Shown here: piece by piece, positions 54,687-64,000 of the stretch
Layout of the letters: every line of letters starts with the position of its first letter
How positions within the stretch are numbered: the stretch's first letter is position 1
DNA from: Ramlibacter sp.
GTDB taxonomy: Bacteria; Pseudomonadota; Gammaproteobacteria; Burkholderiales; Burkholderiaceae_C
DNA length: 64,000 nt
Reading direction: 5' to 3'
NCBI GenBank assembly: GCA_013815685.1
Contig: JACDFR010000010.1
Span: 1-64,000 of the forward strand
Notes under the pieces: model-generated
Database searches by the model: none
The model's input: the letters and a program-made list of their open reading frames with translations, nothing else
What the model was told of the DNA's origin: nothing
Made by a program: the position numbers and the translations under genes

Positions 54687-55448
54687 TCAAGAGGCGGCGA
54701 ACCAGCGGCCGGCCAGCACCGGCAGCGCGGCCGCCAGGAGGGCGATGCCGGACGCGGTGAGCAGCCCCAGCACGACCTTGCGGAAACCGGTTTCGCTGAT
54801 GCCCGCATACAGCCGGGCGCCCAGCAGTGAAGGGATCAGCATCGCGGGCATCACGATGGCGAAGAGCGGCACCATCTCGCGCTTGACGATGCCGGTGGCC
54901 ATGTAAGTGGTGAAGGTCACGATGAGCATGGCCAAGTTGAAGTTCTGGATCACCGCCCGCTGCACGTCCTTTTCGAATCCGCGCAGGGTGCACCAGAGCG
55001 TAGGCGCCACGCCGGTGAAGCCACCCAGCCCACCCATCACGCCCCCGGCTGCGCCGGCCACGGCATCGGCCGCGCGCCCGCCGTGCGTGATGCGCGGCAG
55101 CTTCGCCGCGAAGTACATGAGCGGGCACATCACCACCAGAAGCAGCCCCAGCAGTCCCTTGAACAGCGGCACGTCCAGGCGAGGCAGGATGTAGATGCCC
55201 AGTGGCAGGCCCGCGAGCCCGCCCAGGACGAAGGGCAGCAGGCGCGCCAGGTTGGCGCCGCGCCGGACCGAGGCCGCAGCGATGACCTGGCCGGTGAGGC
55301 CGCCGAACACCGCCAGGGCCGCCGCCAGTTGGGGCTCCAGCGTCCAGGCCCAGAGCGACATGGCCGTCAGGCTGAAACCGAAGCCCGACAGGCCTTGCAC
55401 GAAGCCGGCGAGTGCCGCGCCGGCAATGACGATGAGGGCCAGTTCCAT
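54687..55448 (-). CDS. TSUP-family membrane transporter (TauE/SafE)
   Basis: 253 residues with about eight membrane segments in two homologous halves: LIVIAGAALAGFVQGLSGFG at the start, FVLGGLAGLPLGIYILPRLD, and the second-half GGVMGGLGGFTGVAPTLWCT. Members move sulfite, sulfoacetate or other organic anions. No sulfur-metabolism gene is adjacent, so the substrate is open. Confidence 0.92.
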   Translation of the reverse strand: MELALIVIAGAALAGFVQGLSGFGFSLTAMSLWAWTLEPQLAAALAVFGGLTGQVIAAASVRRGANLARLLPFVLGGLAGLPLGIYILPRLDVPLFKGLLGLLLVVMCPLMYFAAKLPRITHGGRAADAVAGAAGGVMGGLGGFTGVAPTLWCTLRGFEKDVQRAVIQNFNLAMLIVTFTTYMATGIVKREMVPLFAIVMPAMLIPSLLGARLYAGISETGFRKVVLGLLTASGIALLAAALPVLAGRWFAAS

Positions 55449-55573
55449 CCGCTAGCGGCACTGGTCGCCTGGAGCAACGCGCAAGGCGGAGCACTTTGGG
55501 CGGGGACCGGCTTTGCCGGCCTCGCTCAACTGATCAACCCACTTGCAAAAACACGCAGTGTTTTTCAAGCGAA

Positions 55574-58465
55574 CTATTCATACGCCGACATCGGCACGCA
55601 GCTGCAGAACAGGTGGCGGTCGCCGTAGACGTTGTCCACCCGGCCCACGGGCGGCCAGTACTTCGCATGGCGGCGCTCGTCGAGGACCGCGGCGCCCGCC
55701 TGGCGCGGATAGGGATGCGGCCATTCGTCCTTGAGCAGGCTGGCTGCGGTGTGGGGTGCATGCTTCAGGGGATTGTCCTCGCGCGGCCACTCTCCCCGTT
55801 CGACGCGCCGAATCTCCTCGCGGATCGCGACCATCGCGGCGATAAAGCGGTCGAGTTCGTCCAGGGTTTCGCTTTCGGTGGGCTCGACCATCAGTGTCCC
55901 TGGCACGGGAAAACTCAGCGTCGGCGCGTGGAAGCCGTAGTCGATGAGGCGCTTGGCCACATCCTCCGCCGTGATGCCGCTGGCATCCTTGATGGGGCGC
56001 AGGTCCAGGATGCATTCATGGGCCACGTGCCCGTTGGCGCTGGCGTAGAGCGTGGGGTAATGGTCCTTGAGGCGGGCGCTGATGTAGTTGGCGCTCAGGA
56101 TCGCGATCTCGGTGGCTTGCTTGAGGCCCTCCGGCCCCATCATGCGGCAGTACATCCAGCTGATCGGCAAAACGGCGGCATTGCCCAGCGGCGCTGCCGA
56201 CACGGCGCCCACCGCGTGATTGCGCAGGCCGCCGGCCTTGTGGCCCGGAAGGAACGCAACCAGGTCTTCCACGACGCACACCGGTCCCACGCCCGGGCCG
56301 CCTCCGCCATGGGGAATGCAGAAGGTCTTGTGCAGGTTCAGGTGGCTCACGTCGCCGCCGAACTCGCCCGGCGCCGCCACGCCCACCAGCGCGTTCATGT
56401 TGGCGCCGTCCACGTAGACGCGCCCGCCATGCTGGTGCACCAGCGCGCACAGCTCCTTGACCTGCATCTCGAACACGCCGTGGGTGCTGGGATAGGTGAT
56501 CATCACCGCGGCGAGGTTGGCGCTGTGCTGCTCGCACTTGGCCTGCAAGTCGGCCAAGTCCACGTTGCCGTTCGCGTCGCAGGCCGTCACGACCACCTGC
56601 ATGCCGACCATCTGCGCGCTCGCCGGGTTGGTGCCGTGGGCCGAGGAGGGGATCAGGCAGATGTTGCGATGGCCCTGGCCCTTGCTTTCATGGAAAGCCT
56701 TGATCGCGAGCAGGCCCGCGTATTCGCCCTGCGAGCCGGCGTTGGGCTGCAGGCTGATGCCGGCGTAGCCGGTGGCCTCGCACAGCCAGGCGCGCAGCTG
56801 CTCGTCCAGTTCGGCATACCCTTGCAGCTGGTCTTGCGGCGCGAAGGGATGGACATGGGCGAACTCGGGCCAGGTGACGGGAATCATCTCGCTGGTGGCG
56901 TTGAGCTTCATGGTGCAGCTGCCCAGCGGAATCATGCTGCGGTCCAGAGCCAGGTCCTTGTCGGAGAGTGCGCGCAGGTAGCGCAGCATGCCGGTCTCGG
57001 AATGATGCGTGTTGAAGACCGGATGGGTGAGGAAATCGCTGGTGCGCCGCAGTTCGGCGGGGATCAGCGGCTCGATGCCTTTTTCGAACCTCGCGAAGTC
57101 GGGCAGCGCCTGCCCCGGCTTGGCGAACAGCGACCACAGCAGCCGGATGTCCTCGCGCGTGGTGGTTTCGTCGAGGGAGATGCAGAGGTATTCCTCGAAG
57201 TAAATGCGCAGGTTGGCATGCTTGGAGCGCGCGCGCGCCGCGATCGACTCGGTCTCGGCGCGCGTGTGCAGGCTCAAGGTGTCGAAAGCGCCGCCCGGGC
57301 GGGGAGGATGCCCCAGCTGTTCCAGCCCCTTGGCCAGGATGGCCGTGTAGCTGGCCACCCGCTGCGCGATGCGCCTGAGGCCGTGGGGGCCGTGGTAGAC
57401 CGCATACATGCTGGCCACTACCGCCGGCAGCACCTGCGCCGTGCAGATGTTCGAAGTGGCTTTTTCCCGGCGGATATGCTGCTCCCGCGTCTGCAGCGCC
57501 AGCCGGTAGGCCGGATTGCCGTGCGAATCCACGCTGACGCCCACCAGCCGTCCCGGCAGCGAGCGCTTGAGTTCGTCGCGGCATGCCATGTACGCGGCGT
57601 GCGGGCCGCCGGCGCCCATGGGCATGCCGAAGCGCTGGGTCGTTCCAACGGCGATGTCGGCGCCGAACTCGCCCGGTGGCACCAGCAGCGTCATGGCCAA
57701 CAGGTCGGCGGCAACGATGAAGGCCGCCTGCTTGCCGTGCACCTTCTCGACGTCGGCGCGCAGGTCGTCGACGCGGCCGCTGGTCGAAGGGTACTGCGCC
57801 AGCACCGCGAAATAGTCGCCGGCCAATGCACGGTCCCAGTCCGGCGCCGAATTGGCGAGCACCACTTCGATGCCCAGCGGCTTCGCACGGGTCTGGACCA
57901 CTTCGATGGTCTGCGGATGGCAGTCGCCGGCGACGACGAAGACATTGCTCCTGCTTTTGACGCTGCGCTTGGCCAGCGTCATGGCCTCGGCAGCGGCCGT
58001 GGCTTCGTCCAGCATCGATGCGTTGGCGATGGGCATGCCCGTCAGGTCGCACACCATCGTCTGGAAATTCAGCAGCGCTTCCATGCGCCCCTGGCTGATT
58101 TCGGCCTGGTAGGGCGTGTACGCGGTGTACCAGGCCGGATTCTCCAGGACGTTGCGCAGGATCACGCCCGGGGTGTGCGTGCCGTGGTAGCCCTGGCCGA
58201 TGAAGCTCTTGAACACCTGGTTCCTGCCGGCGATGGCCCGCAGTTCTGCCAGGGCTGCGGCCTCGGTGGCGGCAACGGGCAACTTCATCGGATTCTTGCG
58301 GGCGATCGAGCGGGGCACGATGCTGTCGATCAGCATCCGGCGGGAAGTCTCGCCGATGACGGACAGCATGTGCTGCTCGTCGGGCTCTTCAATGCCGATG
58401 TGGCGGGCGATGAATTCGGTCGTGTTCTCGAGCTCGCCGAGAGGGCGGGCGGATTGCATCAGCAT
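55574..58465 (-). CDS. gcvP: Glycine dehydrogenase (decarboxylating), P-protein
   Basis: 963 residues, the full length of a fused P-protein. Motifs: [77 protein letters not shown], and the PLP lysine in [20 protein letters not shown]. It decarboxylates glycine and passes the aminomethyl group to GcvH lipoate. Start at 58465 (second ATG 58459 possible). Last gene of gcvT-gcvH-gcvP under the glycine riboswitch. Confidence 0.97.
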   Translation of the reverse strand: MLMQSARPLGELENTTEFIARHIGIEEPDEQHMLSVIGETSRRMLIDSIVPRSIARKNPMKLPVAATEAAALAELRAIAGRNQVFKSFIGQGYHGTHTPGVILRNVLENPAWYTAYTPYQAEISQGRMEALLNFQTMVCDLTGMPIANASMLDEATAAAEAMTLAKRSVKSRSNVFVVAGDCHPQTIEVVQTRAKPLGIEVVLANSAPDWDRALAGDYFAVLAQYPSTSGRVDDLRADVEKVHGKQAAFIVAADLLAMTLLVPPGEFGADIAVGTTQRFGMPMGAGGPHAAYMACRDELKRSLPGRLVGVSVDSHGNPAYRLALQTREQHIRREKATSNICTAQVLPAVVASMYAVYHGPHGLRRIAQRVASYTAILAKGLEQLGHPPRPGGAFDTLSLHTRAETESIAARARSKHANLRIYFEEYLCISLDETTTREDIRLLWSLFAKPGQALPDFARFEKGIEPLIPAELRRTSDFLTHPVFNTHHSETGMLRYLRALSDKDLALDRSMIPLGSCTMKLNATSEMIPVTWPEFAHVHPFAPQDQLQGYAELDEQLRAWLCEATGYAGISLQPNAGSQGEYAGLLAIKAFHESKGQGHRNICLIPSSAHGTNPASAQMVGMQVVVTACDANGNVDLADLQAKCEQHSANLAAVMITYPSTHGVFEMQVKELCALVHQHGGRVYVDGANMNALVGVAAPGEFGGDVSHLNLHKTFCIPHGGGGPGVGPVCVVEDLVAFLPGHKAGGLRNHAVGAVSAAPLGNAAVLPISWMYCRMMGPEGLKQATEIAILSANYISARLKDHYPTLYASANGHVAHECILDLRPIKDASGITAEDVAKRLIDYGFHAPTLSFPVPGTLMVEPTESETLDELDRFIAAMVAIREEIRRVERGEWPREDNPLKHAPHTAASLLKDEWPHPYPRQAGAAVLDERRHAKYWPPVGRVDNVYGDRHLFCSCVPMSAYE

Positions 58466-58518
58466 GGAGGAGATACCTTCTGTGGGTCCGGAGCAGGCCT
58501 GGGAGGACAGCTGCGCTG

Positions 58519-58893
58519 TCAGTTGTCTTGGGAAAACTTCGCGTAGGCCGGTTCCTCCATGAGGACGTCGAACTCGCCCATGTCCTTGATCAGGATTTTG
58601 AAGAACCAGCCTTCGCCCATGGGATCGCGGTTGGCGAGCGAAGGATCGGCCCGCAGTTCCTCGTTGACCTCCGTCACTTCGCCGGCCACCGGCATGAAGA
58701 TGTCCGCGGCGGCCTTGACGGACTCGACCACGCCGGCCACCTCGCCTTTGGCATAGCTGCGGCCCACCTCCGGCAGGTCGACGAACACCACATCGCCCAG
58801 CGCGTCCTGCGCATGCAGCGTGATGCCCACGACGGCGGCTTCGTGGTCTTCGAGCTGGATCCACTCGTGTTCTTCGGTGTATTTGACGGTCAT
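58519..58893 (-). CDS. gcvH: Glycine cleavage H-protein
   Basis: 124 residues: [30 protein letters not shown], and the lipoylation site [20 protein letters not shown] with the modified Lys. The C-terminal GEGWFFKI segment is present. It shuttles the aminomethyl arm between P, T and L proteins. Confidence 0.97.
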   Translation of the reverse strand: MTVKYTEEHEWIQLEDHEAAVVGITLHAQDALGDVVFVDLPEVGRSYAKGEVAGVVESVKAAADIFMPVAGEVTEVNEELRADPSLANRDPMGEGWFFKILIKDMGEFDVLMEEPAYAKFSQDN

Positions 58894-58933
58894 GGTTTTT
58901 CCTGTGGTATTCGATGGGGTCAGATTCCGATTC

Positions 58934-60145
58934 CTAGCCGCGGAAATAGCGGTTGGGGACGAACGGCATGCTGCTCACTTCCATGGGCACTGGCTTGCTG
59001 CGAACCATGGCGTTTATCCGGGTACCCAGCGCGGCAATTTCTGCATCGACGTAGCCCATGGCCACCGGCTTGTCGATGGTGGGCCCGAGCAAGCCACTGG
59101 TGACCTCACCGATCCTTGCGCCTTGTGCATCCTGCAGCTCCACGTGCTCGCGCACCGGGGTCCGTTCCAAAGCTTGCAGGCCGACGCGCTTGCGTATCAC
59201 GGGCACGGTGCCTTGCAATTGGCCCAGCACCTTGGCAGCGCCAGGGAAGCCGCCTTGGCGATCGCCGCCCGTGCGCCGCACCTTCTGGATCGCCCAGGTG
59301 AGGCCGGCTTCCACCGGGGTAGTGGTCGTGTCGATGTCGTTGCCATAGAGGCACAGCCCGGCTTCCAGGCGCAGCGAGTTGCGTGCTCCCAGGCCGACAG
59401 GCTTGACTTCGGGTTGCGATAGCAGCGCGCGCGCCAGCGCATCGGCCTGTGACTCGTGCACTGAAATTTCGAAGCCGTCTTCGCCGGTATAGCCGCTGCG
59501 GGTGACGAACAGCTCCCCGCCCTTCCACTCGAAGCGCGAGCCGGTCATGAATACGAGCTTTTCGACGCCGGGCACCAGGCGCGTCAGGGCGTCGACCGCC
59601 TTCGGTCCCTGCAGCGCTAGCAGACCGCGCTCGGGCAGGGTGAGCACTTCGCAGCGCGAGCCGATGCGCTCCCGGATATGCGCGATGTCGCCGACCTTGC
59701 AGGCACCGTTGACGATGACGAAGATGTTAGCGCCCCCACGCTCGCTTGAAGGCTCGCTGCCCCCCGAGGGGGCCCTCGCTTCTTGAGGCGACCCGGCGAA
59801 GCTCATGTCGCCGCAGTTCACGAACATCAGGTCGTCGATGATCGTTCCTTCCTCGGTCAGCAGCAGCCCGTAGCGCTGCTTGCCGGGCGCAAGCCCGACG
59901 ACGTCGACCGGCATCAGCGTCTCGAACGCGGCGGCCGCGTCAGAGCCGACCAGCCGCAGCTGCCCCATGTGGGACACGTCGAAGAGGCCGGCGGAGTTGC
60001 GGGTGTGGTGATGCTCGGCCATGAGGCCGGCGGGGTATTGGACGGGCATGGAATAGCCGGCGAAGGGCACCATGCGGGCGCCCAACTCGACATGCAGGGC
60101 ATGCAGCGGGGTCTTCTGAAGATCTTGTTCTTGCGATGCGGACAC
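58934..60145 (-). CDS. gcvT: Glycine cleavage T-protein (aminomethyltransferase) with internal insertion
   Basis: 403 residues from GTG 60145 (GGAGAG upstream). Family motifs: YSMPVQYPAGLMAEHHHTRN, GLFDVSHMGQLRL, GTIIDDLMF, VTRSGYTGEDGFEISV, LRLEAGLCLYGNDID and ALGTRIN near the end. An extra 26 or so residues, MSFAGSPQEARAPSGGSEPS and onwards, interrupt the conserved NCGD-NIFVIVNGACK segment. They are the in-frame translation of a palindromic repeat (59731-59798). The insertion lies in a surface-loop position and may be tolerated. T-protein releases ammonia and forms methylene-tetrahydrofolate. Confidence 0.95.
   Translation of the reverse strand: MSASQEQDLQKTPLHALHVELGARMVPFAGYSMPVQYPAGLMAEHHHTRNSAGLFDVSHMGQLRLVGSDAAAAFETLMPVDVVGLAPGKQRYGLLLTEEGTIIDDLMFVNCGDMSFAGSPQEARAPSGGSEPSSERGGANIFVIVNGACKVGDIAHIRERIGSRCEVLTLPERGLLALQGPKAVDALTRLVPGVEKLVFMTGSRFEWKGGELFVTRSGYTGEDGFEISVHESQADALARALLSQPEVKPVGLGARNSLRLEAGLCLYGNDIDTTTTPVEAGLTWAIQKVRRTGGDRQGGFPGAAKVLGQLQGTVPVIRKRVGLQALERTPVREHVELQDAQGARIGEVTSGLLGPTIDKPVAMGYVDAEIAALGTRINAMVRSKPVPMEVSSMPFVPNRYFRG
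59731..59798. repeat. GC-rich palindromic repeat, copy 2, inserted within gcvT
   Basis: The plus strand reads cgcccccacgctcgcttgaa, then ggctcgctgccccccgaggg and ggccctcgcttcttgaggcg, acccggcg. The core ccccccgaggggg is self-complementary. It resembles the copy between ntrC and xth. Its length keeps the gcvT frame open. Confidence 0.72.
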
Positions 60146-60196
60146 GCGGCACTCTCCGAGGCAGGGGACAAACCATGGTACACACCACGGGCGGCC

Positions 60197-60397
60197 CCTG
60201 CTGTCCGCTTTACCTGAGAGATTCACCCGTTACGCGGGCTTGCTCCTTCGGTGGGCCGTCTGCCCGTTGGGGCGGAGGCCTCTCTCCAGCAAGGTGGACG
60301 CCCCACGATCGAAGCGCCTTGTCAGTCCTGGGTGCCTGAGCGTTCGGCTATTGCCTGCGCCTTCGGCGGTTCCGCGGGCGGAACTCTCTCCTGACCG
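60197..60397 (-). promoter_or_regulatory. Tandem glycine riboswitch upstream of gcvT
   Basis: On the minus strand two glycine aptamers follow each other. Aptamer 1: GGAGAGAGTTCCGC, GCCGAAGGCGCAGGCAAT, CTCAGGCACCCAGGACTGAC. Aptamer 2: GGAGAGAGGCCTCCGC, ACCGAAGGAGCAAGCCC, ATCTCTCAGGTAAAGCGGAC. The conserved CCGAAGG and CTCAGG elements are present in both. It ends about 50 bases before the gcvT start and should turn on gcvTHP when glycine is plentiful. Confidence 0.95.
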
Positions 60398-60408
60398 ATG
60401 AATTGTAA

Positions 60409-61686
60409 CTACTTTGCGTAGGCCAGGTCGCGCAATGTCAGCGACAGCGCCGGCACGTAGGTGACGACCATCAGGCATGCCAACACGACCAGCACGAAAG
60501 GGACCAGCTGGGTGACGATGCGGTCGAGCGAAATCCTCGCGACCGTGCAGGCCGCGAACAGGTTCACGCCGAAGGGCGGCGTGATCATTCCGAGCGCGAG
60601 GTTGACCACCATCACCAGGCCGAAATGCACCGGATCGACGCCGAAATGCATCGCCACGGGTGCCAGGATCGGCGCCAGTACGATGATGGCGGCGCTGGTC
60701 TCGATGAACATGCCGATGATGAACAACACAGCATTCACGCCCAGCAGGAACATGGTGGGGCTTTGCAGCACGGCCTCCAGCCAGCGGCCGATCGCATCGG
60801 GCACACCGGCCCGTGTGAGCAGGAACGCAAAGAGGCCGGCGTTGGCAATGATGAACATGATCACGGCCGACGAGATCACGGATTTGCGCAGGATGGCGAA
60901 GAGATCTTTCACGCTGATCTCGCGATAGATCACCATGCCGACGACAAGCGCATAGAAAACGGCCACGGCCGATGCTTCGGTGGGCGTGAAGATGCCGCCA
61001 TAGATACCGCCCAGGATGATGACGGGCATCAACAGGGCCCAGCCCGCCTGCACCGTGGCCTTGCCGAAACTCAGGCGGCCGTCGCCGTCGTTCTTGCCCC
61101 ATCCTTTCCATTTGCACCAGAGATAGACGAACAGCATCAGAGCCAGGCCGATGAACAGCCCCGGCCCGAAGCCGGCGATGAAAAGCTCTCCAATGGAGAC
61201 TTCGGCGCTCACGCCATACAAGATCATCGGGATCGAGGGCGGGACGATGACGCCGAGTTCCGCGCTGGTGGCCTGGAGCGCTGCGGCGTAGGGGGTGGGA
61301 TAGCCGTGCTTGATCAGTGCGGGAATCAGGATCGCGCCGATGGCGAAAGTGGTGGCGACCGACGAGCCCGATACCGCGGCGAAGATCATGCAGGTGAGCA
61401 CGCAGGTCATCGGCAAGCCGCCTTGCACGCCGCCCACGATACTCTTGGCGAACTCGACCAGGCGGCGCGAAATGCCCCCGGTCTCCATCAGATTGCCGGC
61501 CAGGATGAAGAAGGGGATGGCCGCAAGGGGAAACTTGTTGATGGCGTTGAACATCTCCTTGACGGAGATCAGCATGTGCGCGTTGGCGGCCTGGATGCCC
61601 AGGATGGCGGCCAGGCCGATCGAAACCGCCACGGAGATGGTGAGCGCAAAGCACAGCACCATCGTTCCAATCATGATGCTGGTCAT
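60409..61686 (-). CDS. dctM: TRAP transporter large permease (DctM)
   Basis: 425 residues, about 12 membrane segments: AIPFFILAGNLMETGGISRR, GSSVATTFAIGAILIPALIK, GVIVPPSIPMILYGV and LGMITPPFGVNLFAACTVA. It is the membrane channel half of a tripartite sodium-coupled transporter for C4-dicarboxylates or other organic acids. Overlaps the small permease gene by 4 bases. Confidence 0.96.
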   Translation of the reverse strand: MTSIMIGTMVLCFALTISVAVSIGLAAILGIQAANAHMLISVKEMFNAINKFPLAAIPFFILAGNLMETGGISRRLVEFAKSIVGGVQGGLPMTCVLTCMIFAAVSGSSVATTFAIGAILIPALIKHGYPTPYAAALQATSAELGVIVPPSIPMILYGVSAEVSIGELFIAGFGPGLFIGLALMLFVYLWCKWKGWGKNDGDGRLSFGKATVQAGWALLMPVIILGGIYGGIFTPTEASAVAVFYALVVGMVIYREISVKDLFAILRKSVISSAVIMFIIANAGLFAFLLTRAGVPDAIGRWLEAVLQSPTMFLLGVNAVLFIIGMFIETSAAIIVLAPILAPVAMHFGVDPVHFGLVMVVNLALGMITPPFGVNLFAACTVARISLDRIVTQLVPFVLVVLACLMVVTYVPALSLTLRDLAYAK

Positions 61687-62177
61687 TGCGCCGTTTCCAA
61701 TTCCATTCGCATCGGGTCAATCAGGTTGCCGATGATGCCGATCACGCAAAAAATGCCGCCAACCGGCATCGCCAGATAGGCCCAGAACATGGAGACGCCT
61801 TCGAGACCGGCCATGCTTTGGACTCTCCCGCGCTGGGCGTAATCCCAGCCCCACCAGATGATCACGCCGATCAGCGCCAGTGCCGCCAGGCAGACCACCC
61901 AGTCGAGAACGCGTTTGATTTTCGGGGGGCTCCAGCGGTAAAGCACGTCGACGCTGACCATCGCGCCCTGGCGGAACGCCGCCGGAATACCGAGAAAGAC
62001 CATCCAGATCAGGCTCATGCGGATCAGGATTTCCGACCACTCGGCCGGCTGCTCGAGCACGAAGCGGGTGAGTATCTGGAAGACGCCGAGGCTGGCCGCG
62101 ATCGCCAGCATGGCGCACGCGGCCACCGTGGCGAACCCGGTGGTCCAGCGCTCGAGCCTGAGGAAAGCGTCTTTCAA
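61683..62177 (-). CDS. dctQ: TRAP transporter small permease (DctQ)
   Basis: 164 residues with four membrane helices: FATVAACAMLAIAASLGVFQ, EWSEILIRMSLIWMVFLGIP, VLDWVVCLAALALIGVIIWW and FWAYLAMPVGGIFCVIGIIG. It carries the family's RF-PAEWSEIL and FRQGAMVSVDVLY features. Located between dctP and dctM in the normal order. Confidence 0.94.
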   Translation of the reverse strand: MKDAFLRLERWTTGFATVAACAMLAIAASLGVFQILTRFVLEQPAEWSEILIRMSLIWMVFLGIPAAFRQGAMVSVDVLYRWSPPKIKRVLDWVVCLAALALIGVIIWWGWDYAQRGRVQSMAGLEGVSMFWAYLAMPVGGIFCVIGIIGNLIDPMRMELETAQ

Positions 62178-62183
62178 AAACGC

Positions 62184-63155
62184 TTATTTGTAATTGCGGA
62201 TCTTGTCGATATTGGCCTTGCCAAACTGCTTCTCGAATTCGGCGTTCACAGGAGTGAGTGTGGCCACGAATTTGGACTTGTCGACGTTCTCGACGACCTG
62301 CATGCCCTTGCTGCGCAATTCGGCGACGCCTTTGGCATCGTCTTCGTCGACCCGCGCGCGGTTGACCTTGACGGCCTCCTTGGCGGCGTCCAGGAACGCC
62401 TGCTTGTCGGCGGCGCTGAGCTTGTCGAACGCGGCCTTGTTCATGAGGAAGATCGCCGGCGAGTAGACGTGGCCGGTCAGCGACAAATGCTTTTGCACCT
62501 GGTCGAACTTGGCAGCCATGATCACCGACAGCGGATTTTCCTGCCCATCGACCGTGCCCTGCTGGAGCGCGGTAAAGACTTCAGGGAAGGCCATCGGCGT
62601 CGGAACGATGCCCAGGCCCTTGTACGCCGTGACGTGCACCGGATTTTCCATGGTGCGCATCTTCAGGCCTTTGAGGTCTTCAGGCGAATTCACGGCGCGC
62701 TTGCTGTTGGTCATGTGGCGCACGCCGTTCTCGGCCCAGGCCAGCGCCTTGAAGCCCTTGGCCTCGAACTGGGTCAGCATCTCCTGGCCGATCGGGCCGT
62801 CCAGCACCGCGCGGGCATGCGCCTTGTCGCGGAACAGGAAGGGGATGTCCAGGATGCGTGCTTCCGGCACGAAGTTGGGTACGGGCCCGGTGGAGGTGAA
62901 GGCGAGCTCCTGCGTGCCCAGCTGCACCGCTTCGATCGACTCGCGCTCGCCGCCCAGGGCGCCGGAGTAGAAGGTCTGGACTTTGTGGCGTCCGCCGGTG
63001 CGCTTCTCGACCTCGCGGGCGAAGGTGTCAATGGCGACGCCCTGGTGCGAGTTCTGCGCGACCGAGATGCTGATTTTCATCGCCGTCTGGGCGAGTGAAG
63101 CGCCCGCGAATGCGAGCGAAATGGAAAGGCCGAGGGCCAGCTTGCGCAACTTCAT
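62184..63155 (-). CDS. dctP: TRAP transporter solute-binding protein (DctP)
   Basis: 323 residues with a signal peptide (LALGLSISLAFAGASLAQ), then the DctP-fold: FAREVEKRTGGRHKVQTFYS, LGGERESIEAVQLGTQELAF, the anion-binding region LKGLKMRTMENPVHV, and ALQQGTVDGQENPLSVI. Binds the substrate in the periplasm. ATG 63155 is at the signal-peptide start; the longer frame upstream belongs to the neighbouring gene's antisense. Confidence 0.96.
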   Translation of the reverse strand: MKLRKLALGLSISLAFAGASLAQTAMKISISVAQNSHQGVAIDTFAREVEKRTGGRHKVQTFYSGALGGERESIEAVQLGTQELAFTSTGPVPNFVPEARILDIPFLFRDKAHARAVLDGPIGQEMLTQFEAKGFKALAWAENGVRHMTNSKRAVNSPEDLKGLKMRTMENPVHVTAYKGLGIVPTPMAFPEVFTALQQGTVDGQENPLSVIMAAKFDQVQKHLSLTGHVYSPAIFLMNKAAFDKLSAADKQAFLDAAKEAVKVNRARVDEDDAKGVAELRSKGMQVVENVDKSKFVATLTPVNAEFEKQFGKANIDKIRNYK

Positions 63156-63265
63156 CGAATGAGTCTCCTGTGAACTGCAGGATTGCGGGAGTGCAACCCA
63201 AAGTTGTCGTACAACCTCGAAATTATGGCCCGGCACTCTCCGCCGTGGATGGGGGTTTGCGCTGA

Positions 63266-64000
63266 CTACATGTTCACGTAATTCGGCCCGCCGCCGCCCT
63301 CGGGCGTCACCCAGACGATGTTCTGCGTCGGATCCTTGATGTCGCAGGTCTTGCAGTGCACGCAGTTCTGCGCGTTGATCTGCAGGCGGTCGGTGTTGTC
63401 CTCGTTCTTGACGAACTCGTACACGCCTGCCGGGCAATAGCGCGCCTCGGGGCCGGCGTACCTGGCGAGGTTGACCTGCACCGGGATCGACGCGTCCCGC
63501 AGCGTCAGGTGCGCCGGCTGGTCCTCGGCATGGTTGGTGTTCGAAACGAACACCGACGACAGGCGGTCGAACGTCAGCTTGCCGTCCGGCTTGGGATAGG
63601 CGATCGGCTTGCACTGCGCCGCCGGCTTCAGGTACGCGTGATCGGGCTTGTCGCGGCGCAATGTCCAGGGTATGCGGCCGCCCAGGGCGAACTGCTCGAT
63701 GCCGTTCATGAGCGTCGCGGTCCACAGGCCCTTCTTGAACCAGGCCTTGAAATTTCGCGCCTTGTTCAGCTCGGCGTGCAGCCAGCTCTTTTCGAAGGCG
63801 GCGGGGTAGTCGGTGAGTACGTCGTGCTGGCGGCCCTGCGCGATCGCTTCGAAGGCTGCCTGCGCGGCGAGCATGCCGGTCTTGATGGCGGCGTGGCTGC
63901 CCTTGATCCGGCTCACGTTCAGGTAACCCGCGTCGCAGCCCACCAGGGCGCCGCCCGGGAATACCGTGTTGGGCAGGCTCATGAGGCCGCCGGCCGTGAT
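63266..64000 (-). CDS. Electron-transfer-flavoprotein:ubiquinone oxidoreductase, C-terminal part
   Basis: The last 244 residues of ETF-QO; the gene continues past the window edge. Visible: PGGALVGCDAGYLNVSRIKG, SHAAIKTGMLAAQAAFEAI, LTLRDASIPVQVNLARYAGP, and the [4Fe-4S] ligands in RYCPAGVYEF and CVHCKTCDIKDPTQNI with WVTPEGGGGPNY. It passes electrons from fatty-acid and amino-acid dehydrogenases to ubiquinone at the inner membrane. Confidence 0.96.
   Translation of the reverse strand: MTAGGLMSLPNTVFPGGALVGCDAGYLNVSRIKGSHAAIKTGMLAAQAAFEAIAQGRQHDVLTDYPAAFEKSWLHAELNKARNFKAWFKKGLWTATLMNGIEQFALGGRIPWTLRRDKPDHAYLKPAAQCKPIAYPKPDGKLTFDRLSSVFVSNTNHAEDQPAHLTLRDASIPVQVNLARYAGPEARYCPAGVYEFVKNEDNTDRLQINAQNCVHCKTCDIKDPTQNIVWVTPEGGGGPNYVNM

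Noticed and set aside
55496..58546. A 1016-codon plus-strand frame
   Set aside because: It is entirely antisense to gcvP; its His/Ala/Gly-rich translation resembles no protein.
1..64000. CRISPR array, rRNA or tRNA genes, transposases
   Set aside because: No regularly spaced repeats, no rRNA-like stretches, no tRNA T-arm other than that of tmRNA, and no DDE-transposase or integrase motif seen.

Overview
The window is chromosomal DNA of a GC-rich betaproteobacterium, most likely a member of the Burkholderiales/Comamonadaceae (Variovorax/Ramlibacter-like). The supporting signs are the tmRNA tag ANDERFALAA, the gene sets ubiG-gph-ssrA, glnA-ntrB-ntrC, thyA-folA and gcvT-gcvH-gcvP with a tandem glycine riboswitch, a TRAP transporter, and a palindromic 'gccccccgagggggc' repeat typical of that family. 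No rRNA, tRNA, CRISPR array or intact transposase was seen.

Layout. (1) 1-2326 is core: the C-terminus of an OmpA-like protein, ubiG, gph and ssrA. (2) 2327-about 10300 is an AT-richer accessory block directly after ssrA. It holds a signal-peptide-less amino-acid-binding protein, an EamA exporter, both subunits of a B12-dependent glutamate mutase, an aspartate-semialdehyde-dehydrogenase-like enzyme, an aspartokinase-like enzyme, a truncated clavaminate-synthase/asparagine-oxygenase-like dioxygenase and a truncated LysR regulator. The mutase large subunit carries a -1 frameshift, and the dioxygenase and regulator were cut by one junction, so the block looks like a decaying pathway. (3) About 10550-27619 is a second accessory block, GC-rich but different in style: a small non-ribosomal peptide cluster. 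It contains a thioesterase-like protein, a two-module NRPS (C-A-T-Cy-A-T-TE), an MbtH domain fused to an unknown N-terminal domain, a P450, an MFS transporter, an AGE-superfamily protein, two DJ-1/PfpI proteins (one without the nucleophilic cysteine), a 2-keto-4-pentenoate-hydratase-like protein, an aminotransferase, a 107-residue unknown and a methyltransferase. (4) 28253-64000 is ordinary core metabolism.

How the genes may work together. In block 2, glutamate mutase would make 3-methylaspartate from glutamate; the kinase and semialdehyde dehydrogenase could turn this into 3-methylaspartate semialdehyde, with the dioxygenase and exporter finishing and exporting an unusual amino acid. In block 3, the heterocyclization domain and the cysteine-like second adenylation domain predict a thiazoline-containing dipeptide released by the thioesterase and tailored by P450, aminotransferase and methyltransferase. 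A sequence of about 65 bases is shared by the NRPS leader and the MFS/AGE intergenic region, with its 3' half present a third time before the AGE gene. No cluster regulator gene was found. I know of no described system matching either block, but novelty cannot be established from the sequence alone.

In the core part, glnA has a clear sigma-54 promoter with two NtrC-like sites and is followed by ntrBC. A pcaBCD operon, metY, aroC and a P450/hydrolase pair are present. gcvT carries an in-frame insertion of the palindromic repeat. The window ends inside an electron-transfer-flavoprotein:ubiquinone oxidoreductase gene.
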